DNA of 64,000 nt from WHSW01 sp963781265 (GTDB taxonomy: Bacteria > Actinomycetota > Thermoleophilia > Solirubrobacterales > 70-9). Below, one piece after another: positions 53,634 to 61,956 of this stretch. Location of the stretch: NCBI GenBank assembly GCA_963781265.1, contig CAWAFH010000018.1, positions 372,001 to 436,000 of the forward strand, written 5' to 3'. Under the pieces are notes generated by a model. That model was not told the DNA's origin. It saw only the letters and a list, made by a program, of their open reading frames with translations, and did not search any database. The translations under genes were made by a program, and so were the position numbers. Within the stretch, counting starts at the first letter, position 1. Each line of letters begins with the position of its first letter.

Positions 53634-53657
53634 TCAGCCGCTCGGCACCCCGCCAAC

Positions 53658-53708
53658 CGCCGACGGGTTGATTCCGTTGGACTGAATAGCGTTATCCGCC
53701 CGTCGGCG
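53658..53708. terminator. Inverted repeat between convergent genes
   Basis: CGCCGACGGG (53658-53667) and CCCGTCGGCG (53699-53708), perfect 10-bp arms around 31 nt, between metH and yjbQ stops. Confidence 0.5.
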
Positions 53709-53720
53709 TGCGTGGGCCGG

Positions 53721-54143
53721 TCAGATGTCGCCCTGCATCGTCGCGAGCACCCGCCGCGTCCCGCCGCGGTCGCGGAACTCGCACAGGTAGATCCCCTGCC
53801 AGGTGCCGAGCGCGAGGGCGCCGGCGGCGATCGGCAGGGTCAGCGACGATCCGGTGAGCACCGCCTTCACGTGCGCCGGCATGTCGTCCGGGCCCTCGAG
53901 CGTGTGGCGCCAGTACTCGGCTCCCTCGGGGACCGCGCGGTCGAGCCAGCGCTCGAGGTCGCCCAGCACGTCCGGGCTGGCGTTCTCGTTCAGGGCCAGG
54001 CCGGCCGACGTGTGCATGAGGAGCAGGTGCAGCAGGCCCACGCGGAGCTCGGCGAGCTCCGGCAGCTCCGCCTCGATCTCGCGCCCGACCAGGTGGATCC
54101 CGCGAGGCCGCGGGGCGAGGGTGATCTCGCGCTGCAACCACAT
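53721..54143 (-). CDS. YjbQ family (UPF0047) protein
   Basis: 140 aa. WLQREITLAPRPRGIHLVGREIEAELPEL, HLLLMHTSAGLALNENASPDVLGDLERWLDRAVPEG, YWRHTLEGPDDMPAHVKAVLTGSSLTLPIAAGALALGTWQGIYLCEFRDRGGTRRVLATMQG are hallmark YjbQ segments, with the HTS/ENA and H...P.H metal-like residues. E. coli YjbQ has weak thiamine phosphate synthase activity. ATG 54143 chosen because the conserved N-terminus begins there. Downstream of the GST gene by 11 bp. Confidence 0.92.
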   Translation of the reverse strand: MWLQREITLAPRPRGIHLVGREIEAELPELAELRVGLLHLLLMHTSAGLALNENASPDVLGDLERWLDRAVPEGAEYWRHTLEGPDDMPAHVKAVLTGSSLTLPIAAGALALGTWQGIYLCEFRDRGGTRRVLATMQGDI

Positions 54144-54154
54144 CGGGGCAGCCC

Positions 54155-54889
54155 TCAGGCCGTCGGCACCCAGCCCGCCGGGAACGCACCCGCAGGCACC
54201 TCGCCTGGGTAATCTCCAAACCAGCGGCGCGCGAGCTCGGCGCCGGGGCCGGCCTCGATCAGCGGGGCCAGGTCTCCGATCGCCAGCAACACGCGCAGGG
54301 TCGCGCCGATCTGCAGGTCGGCCGCGGTCGCGCGCTCGCCGCCGATCACGCCGTCTGCGGCGAAGGCCGCGATCCGGTCGAGCTTCGCCGGCAGCCCGGA
54401 GAGGTCGTCGGCGAGCCGCTGCGCCGTGATCCCGTGGTACTTCCACGACGAGTGGACGAAGCGGATCGCGAAGTCGGTCCCGGCGGGGTCGAGGGGCCCG
54501 GGGCCGCCGAAGGTGCCCATCGCCTCGGGACGGAAGTGCATCGCGCCCCACGGAAGCCGCCGACCGAGGTCCTGAAGCTCCTCGTCGCCCCAGCGCTCGG
54601 CCTCTCGCACCGCCTCGGCGAGCTCGCCGGGGTAAAGCGACGGCTCCGGCGCGAGCTGCTCGAGGCGCTCGAGGATCGCTCGCGAGCCGTGCACCGGCTG
54701 ATCGCCGACCAGCAGGCCCGGCACGGTGCGGTTGCCCTCGCCGTAGATGCTCTCCATCTCGGCGTTGTGGGTTCCGGGCTGCAGATCGACGCGCTCGAAC
54801 TCGAGTCCCTTGATCCGCAGCGCGACGTCGGCGGTCATGCACGGGTGGGAGGGAGGCAGGGCGTGAAGCGTGAGCTGTGGGGTCGCCAT
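54155..54889 (-). CDS. Glutathione S-transferase-like protein
   Basis: 244 aa. The thioredoxin-like N-domain is LTLHALPPSHPCMTADVALRIKGLEFERVDLQPGTHNAEMESIYGEGNRTVPGLLVGDQPVHGSRAILERLEQL, with the cis-Pro VPGLLV and the SRAI contact. A helical C-domain follows. Candidate catalytic residues are S14 or C17 in PPSHPCM. Actinobacteria mostly lack glutathione, so another thiol or a non-catalytic role is possible. It lies in a four-gene minus-strand row: ALDH, thioesterase, GST, YjbQ. Confidence 0.82.
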   Translation of the reverse strand: MATPQLTLHALPPSHPCMTADVALRIKGLEFERVDLQPGTHNAEMESIYGEGNRTVPGLLVGDQPVHGSRAILERLEQLAPEPSLYPGELAEAVREAERWGDEELQDLGRRLPWGAMHFRPEAMGTFGGPGPLDPAGTDFAIRFVHSSWKYHGITAQRLADDLSGLPAKLDRIAAFAADGVIGGERATAADLQIGATLRVLLAIGDLAPLIEAGPGAELARRWFGDYPGEVPAGAFPAGWVPTA

Positions 54890-54898
54890 GCGGCCAAC

Positions 54899-55327
54899 CT
54901 ATTCGGCCACGGCCTCCGGCGCCTCCGGGCCGAGGTCGTGCGGGCCGAGCCGCTCGGCCGGGAAGATCGAGAAGCTGCCGATCGCCGTGGCGAGCAGCCG
55001 GCCCTGCTCGTCGGTCACCTCGGAGCGCAGCACCGCGTTGCGGTCGTTGCGACGGTCGAGGATCGACTCGCAGTACACCTCGCCCTCGCGCGCGGTCCGC
55101 AGGTAGTTGATCGAGATGTTGATCGTCGCGATCCGCTCGCCGCGCTCGCGCTCCACCCAGAGCGCCGACCCCATCGAGTAGTCGACCATCGCGAAGGCGA
55201 CCGGGCCCGACAGCAGGCCGGCGGCGTTGATCAGCTCCGGGCGCACCGTCAGCGCGACCCGGCCGGCCGACTCCCAGCGCAGGCCGAGCCAGCGGGTGAG
55301 GCCGTCGATGCCGCCGTTGCCGGTCAG
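54899..55327 (-). CDS. Hotdog-fold thioesterase (PaaI-like), probable CTG start
   Basis: About 142 aa. LTRWLGLRWESAGRVALTVRPELINAAGLLSGPVAFAMVDYSMGSALW and INYLRTAREGEVYCES...AVLRSEVTDEQGRLLATAIGSFSIFP follow the acyl-CoA thioesterase hotdog pattern, with ML.SGP..FAMVD as the active-site helix region. The conserved segment begins upstream of the first ATG/GTG (GTG 55246). The only initiator that includes it is CTG 55327, which overlaps the ALDH stop as CTGA, matching the ATGA/TTGA coupling used elsewhere here. The start is therefore uncertain. Confidence 0.65.
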   Translation of the reverse strand: MTGNGGIDGLTRWLGLRWESAGRVALTVRPELINAAGLLSGPVAFAMVDYSMGSALWVERERGERIATINISINYLRTAREGEVYCESILDRRNDRNAVLRSEVTDEQGRLLATAIGSFSIFPAERLGPHDLGPEAPEAVAE

Positions 55328-56913
55328 CGGCGCTTGAAACCGAGCCGGTTCTTGAGCCCGCGGGCGTTGAGGAACGTGTAGAGGCGACGCACGACGCCGC
55401 GCTTGCGGGCGCTGTACGGGAACCAGACAGGCTCCGACTTCGCGGTCGGCATGCGCGGGATCGTCATCGCCACGGTGTGGCAGAAGCGGCGGATCCCCGT
55501 GGCGCCGTGGCGGACGCCGATCCCCGAGTTCTTCCAGCCGCCCATCGGCAGCCCGAGGATGTTGTAGTTGACCAGCACGTCGTTGACATTGCAGTGGCCG
55601 GCCTCGATCCGGCGGGCGATCCGCTCGCCCTCCTCCGGGTCGCCGGCGAACACGGATGAGCCGAGCCCGAAGGTGGTGTCGTTGGCGAGTTCGATGGCCT
55701 GCTCGACGTCGCGCACCTTCATCACCGGGATCACCGGGCCGAAGGTCTCGTCGCGCATCACCTTCATCGAGTGGTCGACGTCGGCGATCACGGTCGGCTC
55801 GTACCAGTCACCCGGCCCGTCCATGCGCTTGCCCCCGGTCAGGATCCGGGCGCCGGCGGCGCGCGCGTCCTCGACGTGCTCGGAGACGATGTCGACCTGG
55901 GGGGGCGAGGTCATCGCCCCGATCTCGGCGGTGTAGCTGTCGCCGTCGGCGCCCTGGCGCAGGGTCTCGACCTTCGCCTGCAGCCTGCTCACGAACTCGT
56001 CGTAGATCGGCTCCTCGACGTAGACGCGCTCGATCGAGATGCAGATCTGGCCCGTGTTCAGCAGCCCGCCCCAGGCGGTCGCGTTGACGGCGCGCTCGAG
56101 GTCGGCGTCGCGGGTGACGATCATCGGGTCCTTGCCGCCGAGCTCGAGGCTGACGGGGGTGAGCGTGTCGGCGGCTCGCTTCATGACGACCTTGCCGGTC
56201 CGCTCGGAGCCGGTGAACTGCATGTAGTCGGACTCGTCGACCAGCGCCCCGCCGGTCTCGCCCATGCCGTTGACGACGGCGAGCACGTCGGGGGCGCCGA
56301 CGTCCTCACGCCAGGCGCGGACCAGCTCCATCACCGTCAGCGGGGTGATCTCGGACGGCTTGATCACGACCGCGTTGCCGGCCACCAGGGCCGGGATCGC
56401 GTCGCCGAGCGACAGGATCACCGGGAAGTTCCAGGGGCTGATCATGCCGACGACGCCGAACGGGCGATAGACGATCTTCGCCCGCTTCGCCTTGAGCAGC
56501 GGGTTGTGCGGCGAGATGGTCTCGTCGGCGAGGAACTTGGGCCCCTGGTCGCACCAGAAGTTGATCGCGTCGAGCACGTAGAACGCCTCGAGCGTCGCGT
56601 CGGCGCGGACCTTCCCGGTCTCCTCCTGCATCAGCGAGTCGACCGCGTCCTGGTTGGCGAGGATCCAGTCGCGAAGATTCTCGAGCCAGCGGCGCCGGCC
56701 GCTGAACCCGATCGCCTCCCAGGCCGGCTGGTTGGCGCGCACGCGCGCGACCGTTGCGGCGACCTGCTCGGGCCCGTCGATCGCGAGTTCGCGGATCACC
56801 GAGCCGTCAACCGGGCGGTGGACGGCGAAGGTCTCGGAAGCCGTGGCAGGCTCGGTCGCGCCGTTGCCGGTGTCGGTGGTCGCAGTGGCGTCGGGGTGCG
56901 TCGCGGACTCCAT
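55324..56913 (-). CDS. Aldehyde dehydrogenase
   Basis: 529 aa NAD(P)-dependent aldehyde dehydrogenase. GVVGMISPWNFPVILSLGDAIPALVAGNAVVIKPSE (cofactor strand), FTGSERTGKVVM, LELGGKDPMIV with the catalytic Glu, and NTGQICISIERVYV with the nucleophilic Cys are complete. The extra N-terminal ~35 residues are Thr/Ala-rich. A C-terminal basic end (FPYSARKRGVVRRLYTFLNARGLKNRLGFKRR) suggests membrane association, as in succinate-semialdehyde-like or fatty aldehyde enzymes. ATG 56913 is preceded by AGGAGG. Confidence 0.93.
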   Translation of the reverse strand: MESATHPDATATTDTGNGATEPATASETFAVHRPVDGSVIRELAIDGPEQVAATVARVRANQPAWEAIGFSGRRRWLENLRDWILANQDAVDSLMQEETGKVRADATLEAFYVLDAINFWCDQGPKFLADETISPHNPLLKAKRAKIVYRPFGVVGMISPWNFPVILSLGDAIPALVAGNAVVIKPSEITPLTVMELVRAWREDVGAPDVLAVVNGMGETGGALVDESDYMQFTGSERTGKVVMKRAADTLTPVSLELGGKDPMIVTRDADLERAVNATAWGGLLNTGQICISIERVYVEEPIYDEFVSRLQAKVETLRQGADGDSYTAEIGAMTSPPQVDIVSEHVEDARAAGARILTGGKRMDGPGDWYEPTVIADVDHSMKVMRDETFGPVIPVMKVRDVEQAIELANDTTFGLGSSVFAGDPEEGERIARRIEAGHCNVNDVLVNYNILGLPMGGWKNSGIGVRHGATGIRRFCHTVAMTIPRMPTAKSEPVWFPYSARKRGVVRRLYTFLNARGLKNRLGFKRR

Positions 56914-56974
56914 CGTGTTCGTCCTCCTGGATCTGGCCGCAGCGGGGTGCGCTGCGGACAATACTCGCGCGGAC

Positions 56975-58138
56975 CTAGCGCCGGGCGATCCGGAAGACGG
57001 CCCCGGCCAGCGAGGCGACGTAGATGCGCCCGCCGCGGCCCTCGCCGAACGAGCTCGGCTCGTCGACGTCGAGGCCGACGGGGCCGTCGCTGGCGCCCGG
57101 GTTCGACGGATCGAACGAGCGCAGCTGGCCGCCGCAGAAGTCGGCGTACAGGTAGCGGCCGGCGAGCGCCGGCAGCGAGGGATCGCGGACCACATAGCCG
57201 CCGGTGACGGCGCAGTTGCTGCCGCTGGAGCTGTACTCGACGACCGGGGCCCGGTAGTTGGCGGGCGCCGCGCCGCCCTCGAAGTCGTGGGTGCCCTCGA
57301 AGACGTCCCAGCCGAAGTTCGAGCCCGGAAGGTTGCCGAGGCCGACGTGGTCGACCTCCTCCCAGCTGTACTGGCCGACGTCGCCGATGTAGATATCGCC
57401 GTCGCGGCTGTCGAACGAGAACCGGTAGGGGTTGCGCAGGCCGAGCGCGTAGATCTCGTCCTGGCCCGCCCGCCCGACGAACGGGTTCGAATCGGGGACC
57501 GAGTAACCACCCTGCTTGCGCGGGTCGATCCGCAGCAGCTTCCCGAGCAGGATCTCGGGGTTCTGAGCGTTGCCGTCAGGGTCGCCCGCGGAGCCACCGT
57601 CGCCCGTGCCGAGGTAGAGGAAGCCGTCGGGCCCGAACTGCAGCTGGCCGCCGTTGTGGTTCGGGAACCGCGGGTGCGGGACCTCGATCACCGTGCGGCG
57701 CGAGCCGGCTTCGGCGCGGGTGGCGACCTTGCGCTTGCGTCGGTAGCCGTCGACCTCGATGTTGCCGTCCTTGTTGACGTAGTAGACGTAGAAGCGTCGG
57801 TTGCGCGCGTACGCGGGGTCGAAGGCGACCGAGAGCAGCCCGCGCTCGCCGCCGTAGAGCACGCGGTCGCTGAGGTCGAGGAAGTCCCGCTTCAGGGTCT
57901 TGCCCTCGCGGACCACCCGGATCGTTCCCGCCTGCTCGACCACGAACAGCAGCTTCCTCGCGCCCGGCGCGTCCTGGACGTACACGGGGGAGTCGAAGCC
58001 GCCGACCCGGGCGAGCTTCAGGCCCGCGCCGCGGGCGTCGCGTGGCGCGGCGCCCGAGCTCGCGACAACGCAGCCGAGCGCCAGCACGGCGAGCGCGAGC
58101 GCCGCCGCGATCACTCCCCTGCCAGGGCGATGCGCCAT
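56975..58138 (-). CDS. Exported PQQ-dependent sugar dehydrogenase-like protein (sorbosone/GSDH fold)
   Basis: 387 aa six-bladed beta-propeller. Signal sequence GVIAAALALAVLALGCVVAS. Propeller motifs: LFVVEQAGTIRVVREGK, GERGLLSVAFDPAY, FPNHNGGQLQFGPDGFLYLGTGDGG, LLGKLLRIDP, GLRNPYRFSFDSRDGDIYIGDVGQYSWEEVD, the GSDH/YliI signature. It probably oxidises a sugar or aldose with PQQ outside the membrane. ATG 58138 chosen; TTG 58162, which overlaps the preceding stop (TTGA), is an alternative. It is a tandem paralogue of the next gene upstream. Confidence 0.88.
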   Translation of the reverse strand: MAHRPGRGVIAAALALAVLALGCVVASSGAAPRDARGAGLKLARVGGFDSPVYVQDAPGARKLLFVVEQAGTIRVVREGKTLKRDFLDLSDRVLYGGERGLLSVAFDPAYARNRRFYVYYVNKDGNIEVDGYRRKRKVATRAEAGSRRTVIEVPHPRFPNHNGGQLQFGPDGFLYLGTGDGGSAGDPDGNAQNPEILLGKLLRIDPRKQGGYSVPDSNPFVGRAGQDEIYALGLRNPYRFSFDSRDGDIYIGDVGQYSWEEVDHVGLGNLPGSNFGWDVFEGTHDFEGGAAPANYRAPVVEYSSSGSNCAVTGGYVVRDPSLPALAGRYLYADFCGGQLRSFDPSNPGASDGPVGLDVDEPSSFGEGRGGRIYVASLAGAVFRIARR

Positions 58139-58158
58139 CTGGATCAGGCTAGCGCGGC

Positions 58159-59328
58159 TCAATCGGCGACCAGCCGGTAGACGGGGCCCTCGAGCGAGAC
58201 CGCGTAGACGTGGCCATCGACGTCCTCGCCGAACGAGCTCAGCTGGCCGACTCGCAGACCGACGTCGCGGTCGTCGGTCGCGGGCCGGTCGGGGACGGCG
58301 GGGAAGCTGTGCAGCTCGCCCTCGCAGTAGTCGCCGTACAGGTAGCGGCCGAGCAGCGAGGTGAGCGCCGGGTCGCGGACGACGTAGCCGCCGGTCACCG
58401 AGCAGCCGCGATCGCGCCCGTACTCATAGACCGGCGGGGTCGCGTCCGGCGCCTGCTGGTCCTCGTTGAAGCGCTGGTCGCCCTCGAACGCCGACCAGCC
58501 GAAGTTGAGCTGTGGGCCGAGCTGATCGCCGCGCACGGCGTCGATCTCCTCGAGCGTGTCCTGGCCGACGTCGCCGATCCAGAGATCGCCGCTGCGGCGG
58601 TCGAACGAGTAGCGCCACGGGTTGCGCAGCCCGAGCGCCGCGACGTCGAACTCCCCGGGCCGGTCGGGGTCGAGCCGCAGCAGCTTGCCAAGCGGGCGCA
58701 TTGGATCCTGTGCGGTGCGCTCCGGGTCGCCGGCGCCGCCGCCGTCGCCCATGCCGAGGTACAGGCGGCCGTCCGGCCCGTACATGAGCAGGCCGCCGTT
58801 GTGGTTTGGGGCGAAGTCGTCGATCTTCAGCAACTCCTCGGCGCTCTCGGGGTCGGCCGCGGCCGGGTCGCCGGGCGACCGGCGGTAACCGACCGTGCGC
58901 GAGTCGCCCTCGGAGTCGGTGTAGTTGACGTAGAGGGCGCCCGACTCGGCGTAGTCGGGGGCGAAGGCGACCGAGAGCAGGCCCTGCTCGCCGCCGCAGG
59001 TGACCAGATCGCCGAGGTCGAGGAAGACGCTCGGCTCGCCGCCGTCGATCGGGACCCGCTGAATCCGACCGCACTGCTCGACCACGTAGAGGTGGTCGGG
59101 GTCGCCGCTCGGCGGCTGGGTGACGTAGACGGGCTGGTCGAACTCACCGACCCGCTCGAGCGCGACGCCGCCCTCGCCGTCGCCGACCGCGCCGCCGCCC
59201 GCGGGCGGCTTGGTCGTCGAGGTCGAGGCCGGCTGGTCGGCGACCGTGGTCACGTCGTCGCCGCCGCAGCCCGTGGCGAGCAGCGCCGCCGACGCCAGTC
59301 CCGCAACGATCGCCCGCCGTGCCCGCAC
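58159..59328 (-). CDS. Exported PQQ-dependent sugar dehydrogenase-like lipoprotein (paralogue)
   Basis: 389 aa. Lipoprotein-type signal VRARRAIVAGLASAALLATGCGGDD with a Cys after ATG, then a Thr/Pro linker and the same propeller (LYVVEQCGRIQRVPIDGG, GEQGLLSVAFAPDYAESGALYVNYTDSEGDSRTVGYRR, APNHNGGLLMYGPDGRLYLGMGDGG, GLRNPWRYSFDRRSGDLWIGDVGQDTLEEID). About half of the residues match the downstream paralogue in the core motifs, indicating tandem duplication. GTG 59328. The pair may process two sugar substrates or form an exported redox unit. Confidence 0.87.
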   Translation of the reverse strand: MRARRAIVAGLASAALLATGCGGDDVTTVADQPASTSTTKPPAGGGAVGDGEGGVALERVGEFDQPVYVTQPPSGDPDHLYVVEQCGRIQRVPIDGGEPSVFLDLGDLVTCGGEQGLLSVAFAPDYAESGALYVNYTDSEGDSRTVGYRRSPGDPAAADPESAEELLKIDDFAPNHNGGLLMYGPDGRLYLGMGDGGGAGDPERTAQDPMRPLGKLLRLDPDRPGEFDVAALGLRNPWRYSFDRRSGDLWIGDVGQDTLEEIDAVRGDQLGPQLNFGWSAFEGDQRFNEDQQAPDATPPVYEYGRDRGCSVTGGYVVRDPALTSLLGRYLYGDYCEGELHSFPAVPDRPATDDRDVGLRVGQLSSFGEDVDGHVYAVSLEGPVYRLVAD

Positions 59329-59360
59329 CGTGCGGACGGTAGCGAGTCGGGTCCGCGGGC

Positions 59361-60065
59361 CTACTGCGTTTCGATCGTGACGTCGCCGTTCGCGTCGACG
59401 CCGGCGCGCGGGGGCTTGTCGCTGATCGTGACGACGAACTCGCCCTTCACCGGGCTGCCGTCCTCGCCCACGGCTCGCGCCTTGCCGGTCAGCCCGGCCG
59501 CGAGCTCGTAGTGGACCGTGTAGGTGCCGCCGACGACCGGCGTCACCCGCCAGATCAGGTCCTTGCTGTCGCCCGCATCGAGCGGGCCGAACGCGAAGGT
59601 GTCGGTCTGCGCCGCGGAGGCGCCGCCCTGAGGCGCGGAGTCGAGGTCGGCGGCGTCCTCGCCGGGCTCGAGCTGCTTCGGAAAGCCGTTCTCGAGGATC
59701 CACACCGGCCGGTTCGGGTTGGAGAGCCCCGGTTGGTCAGTGCGGACCGAGAACGAGCCGCCGCCCCTGTCGTCGTCCGTGTAGATCGTCACCGCGAGGT
59801 TCGGCACCGTCTTGTCGCCGGTGTTCTCGACCTCGAGTTGCAGGTCGCGGGTCTGGGCGAGCCGCTGATCGGTGGGGAACTTGGCCGACTGCACGGCGAC
59901 CGGGAAGTCGGCGTCGGGTTCGTTCGCGTCCTGGCGTTGGGGGTCGCTACCGCACGCGGAGGCGACGATCGCGAGCCCGGCGAGCGTCGCCGCGAGTGGG
60001 GCTCGGACCAGGGCACCTCGGAAAGCTGGCAGGCGGCGGTCGCTGATGGCGGTCTCCTCCCCCAA
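59361..60065 (-). CDS. Secreted lipoprotein with beta-sandwich domain, unknown
   Basis: About 234 aa. RAPLAATLAGLAIVASACGSD is a lipoprotein signal with the lipidated Cys in VASAC. The mature part TRDLQLEVENTGDKTVPNLAVTIYTDDDRGGGSFSVRT and GTYTVHYELAAGLTGKARAVG...GEFVVTISDKPP looks like an Ig/CARDB-type sandwich. Start unclear: TTG 60065 is shown, GTG 60089 is in frame, and a GGGAGGAG ribosome site points to an AUC at 60047. It is 32 bp upstream of the lipoprotein sugar dehydrogenase on the same strand and divergent from the YrbE operon. Confidence 0.6.
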   Translation of the reverse strand: MGEETAISDRRLPAFRGALVRAPLAATLAGLAIVASACGSDPQRQDANEPDADFPVAVQSAKFPTDQRLAQTRDLQLEVENTGDKTVPNLAVTIYTDDDRGGGSFSVRTDQPGLSNPNRPVWILENGFPKQLEPGEDAADLDSAPQGGASAAQTDTFAFGPLDAGDSKDLIWRVTPVVGGTYTVHYELAAGLTGKARAVGEDGSPVKGEFVVTISDKPPRAGVDANGDVTIETQ

Positions 60066-60234
60066 AGCGCGGGGAACATACCATCGCACACGGTCCCGGC
60101 AATCCGCTTCGGCCCCGGGGAGCGCGGCGGGCGGCGCGAAGCGGCGCGCGACGGTTGTGAGTGGCGGCCAACCACCCCATCGAATAATGTTGTTGCGCTG
60201 GCGGCGGGAGCGGTCCGGCTGCCGGAGGAGAACT

Positions 60235-61041
60235 ATGGTCAGATCAGTCGCTGACAGGGCATTCCTGCCCGCAAAGAGCCTGTTCGAGCAGGTCGGGAAC
60301 ATGATGATCCTGGCCGGCAAGACCATCACGGCCACGATCAGGCCGCCGTACCCCTACGGGGGCGAGTTCGTCGGCCAGTTTCTCTTCGTCCTGCAGCTTT
60401 CCTGGTTTCCGATGCTGATCAGCACCGTGGCCTTCGGCTTCGGCGCGCCGGGGCTACAGGCGGCCAACTTCCTCTCCCTGTTCGGCTCGCTCGACCGCCT
60501 CGGCGGCTTCTTCATCTTGGCCTCGGTGCGCGAGTTCGCGCCGCTGGTGACCTCGGTCGTCGTCGCCGGGGTCGCCGGGACCGCGATCACCGCCGACCTC
60601 GGGGCGCGCAAGATCCGCGAGGAGCTCGACGCGCTGCAGGTGCTCGGCGTCGATCCGATCAAGAACCTCGTCGTGCCGCGCTTCTTGGCGTTGATGCTGA
60701 TCACCGGGCTGCTCGACGTCTATGCGCTGCTGTTCGGGATCGCCGGCGGGATCTTCGCCGAGATCGCCTACGGCCAGCCGCTGGGCGGCTTCTTCGCCAC
60801 CCTCTTCAACAACGCCTCGGTCACCGACCTCTGGGGCTCGATCCTCAAGTGCACGATCTTCGGGGCGATCATCGCCGTCGTCTGCTCCTACAAAGGGATG
60901 AATGCGTCCGGAGGCGCCGAGGGGGTGGGCCGTGCCGTCAACGAAGCGGTCGTCATCGCCTTCCTGGGGGTGTTCGCGTTCAACTACGTGTTCACTCAAA
61001 CGCTCCTCGCGACCCATCCTGAGATCTCGGTGATCAAGTGA
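60235..61041 (+). CDS. MlaE/YrbE-type ABC permease (first)
   Basis: 268 aa. Membrane helices and the MlaE signature (REFAPLVTSVVVAGVAGTAITADLGARKIREELDALQVLGVDPIKNLVVPRFLALMLITGLLDVYA) are clear. It is one of the two permease subunits of a Mce/Mla-type lipid transporter. ATG 60235 follows GGAGGAG. The stop overlaps the GTG of the second permease. Actinobacterial Mce systems import sterols or fatty acids, and this fits the acyl-CoA catabolic genes elsewhere in the window. Confidence 0.93.
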   Translation: MVRSVADRAFLPAKSLFEQVGNMMILAGKTITATIRPPYPYGGEFVGQFLFVLQLSWFPMLISTVAFGFGAPGLQAANFLSLFGSLDRLGGFFILASVREFAPLVTSVVVAGVAGTAITADLGARKIREELDALQVLGVDPIKNLVVPRFLALMLITGLLDVYALLFGIAGGIFAEIAYGQPLGGFFATLFNNASVTDLWGSILKCTIFGAIIAVVCSYKGMNASGGAEGVGRAVNEAVVIAFLGVFAFNYVFTQTLLATHPEISVIK

Positions 61042-61937
61042 GTCAGTTCGCCGCTCGTCGTCCGGCCGCTCGCCGCTCGGGTGCTCCCGAGGGCGTCGGC
61101 GCTGATCGAGCGGCGAGCACCGAGCCGGCGGGCGGCGGTCTGATGGGCTGGCTCGCCGTACCACGGGACTGGCTGGGCTCGCTCGGCGACATCGCCAGGT
61201 TCAGCGGCAAGGTCATGGGGATCGTCTACTCGGGCCGCGTCATGCGGTTCTTCGGCGAGGCGCTGCGCCAGGCCGGGATCTTGATCTTGGGCTCGACGAT
61301 CGTGATCTGGGGGCTGGTCTTCATCTTGGGCTTGCAGTGCGGGATCGAGGGCGCCTACTTCAACCGCTCGGTCGGCGCTCCCGCCTACGCCGGGGTGTTC
61401 GCCGCCTGGTGTGACCTGCGCGAGGTGATCCCCTACGGCTTCGGCTACATGATGGCCGCCAAGGTGGGCACCGGGATCGTCGCCGAGCTCGGCGCGATGC
61501 GGATCTCCGACGAGGTCGACGCGCTCGAGGTGATGGGGATCAACCCGATGATCTTCCTCTGCGGGACCCGCCTGCTCGGCGCCTGGATCACCCTGCCGTT
61601 CATGTACCTGGCCGCGATCGGGGTCGGCTACCTGGCCTCGTACCTGGCGGTGGTCGAGCAGGTCGGCGAGGTCTCCTCGGGCGGCTACTTCCTCGTCTTC
61701 TGGATGTTCCAGAACCCGCCCGACCTCTTATTCAGCTTGATCAAGGCGATGGTCATGGCGACGGCGATCGTGCTCGTCGGCTGCTACTACGGTTACACCG
61801 CCTCGGGCGGACCGGTCGGCGTCGGCACGGCGACGGCGAAGTCGATGGTCTTGAACATCGTCTTGGTGCACATCATCGGGATGATGGGGACCCTGGTCTT
61901 CTGGGGCGCGAACCCGAGGGCGCCGATCGGCGGCTGA
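61038..61937 (+). CDS. MlaE/YrbE-type ABC permease (second), with repeat-derived N-terminus
   Basis: 299 aa if read from the overlapping GTG; the core starts near residue 35 (MGWLAVPRDWLGSLGDIARF, ATG 61143). The MlaE core IPYGFGYMMAAKVGTGIVAELGAMRISDEVDALEVMGINPMIFLCGTRLLGAWITLPFMYL is complete. The first ~34 residues (SQFAARRPAARRSGAPEGVG...) are encoded by a heptad-repeat block, so either they are a non-native extension or translation begins at 61143. Forms the permease heterodimer with the upstream gene. Confidence 0.9.
   Translation: MSQFAARRPAARRSGAPEGVGADRAASTEPAGGGLMGWLAVPRDWLGSLGDIARFSGKVMGIVYSGRVMRFFGEALRQAGILILGSTIVIWGLVFILGLQCGIEGAYFNRSVGAPAYAGVFAAWCDLREVIPYGFGYMMAAKVGTGIVAELGAMRISDEVDALEVMGINPMIFLCGTRLLGAWITLPFMYLAAIGVGYLASYLAVVEQVGEVSSGGYFLVFWMFQNPPDLLFSLIKAMVMATAIVLVGCYYGYTASGGPVGVGTATAKSMVLNIVLVHIIGMMGTLVFWGANPRAPIGG
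61048..61122. repeat. Heptad-repeat block in the N-terminus of the second permease gene
   Basis: Contains the 12-mer GCTCGCCGCTCG (61068-61079) and its exact inverse CGAGCGGCGAGC (61107-61118), with degenerate CGCCGCT/CGAGCGG 7-mers around them. Same family as at 3.06, 13.93 and 25.98 kb. Confidence 0.75.
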
Positions 61938-61956
61938 GGAGAGAGAGGAGGAACCG

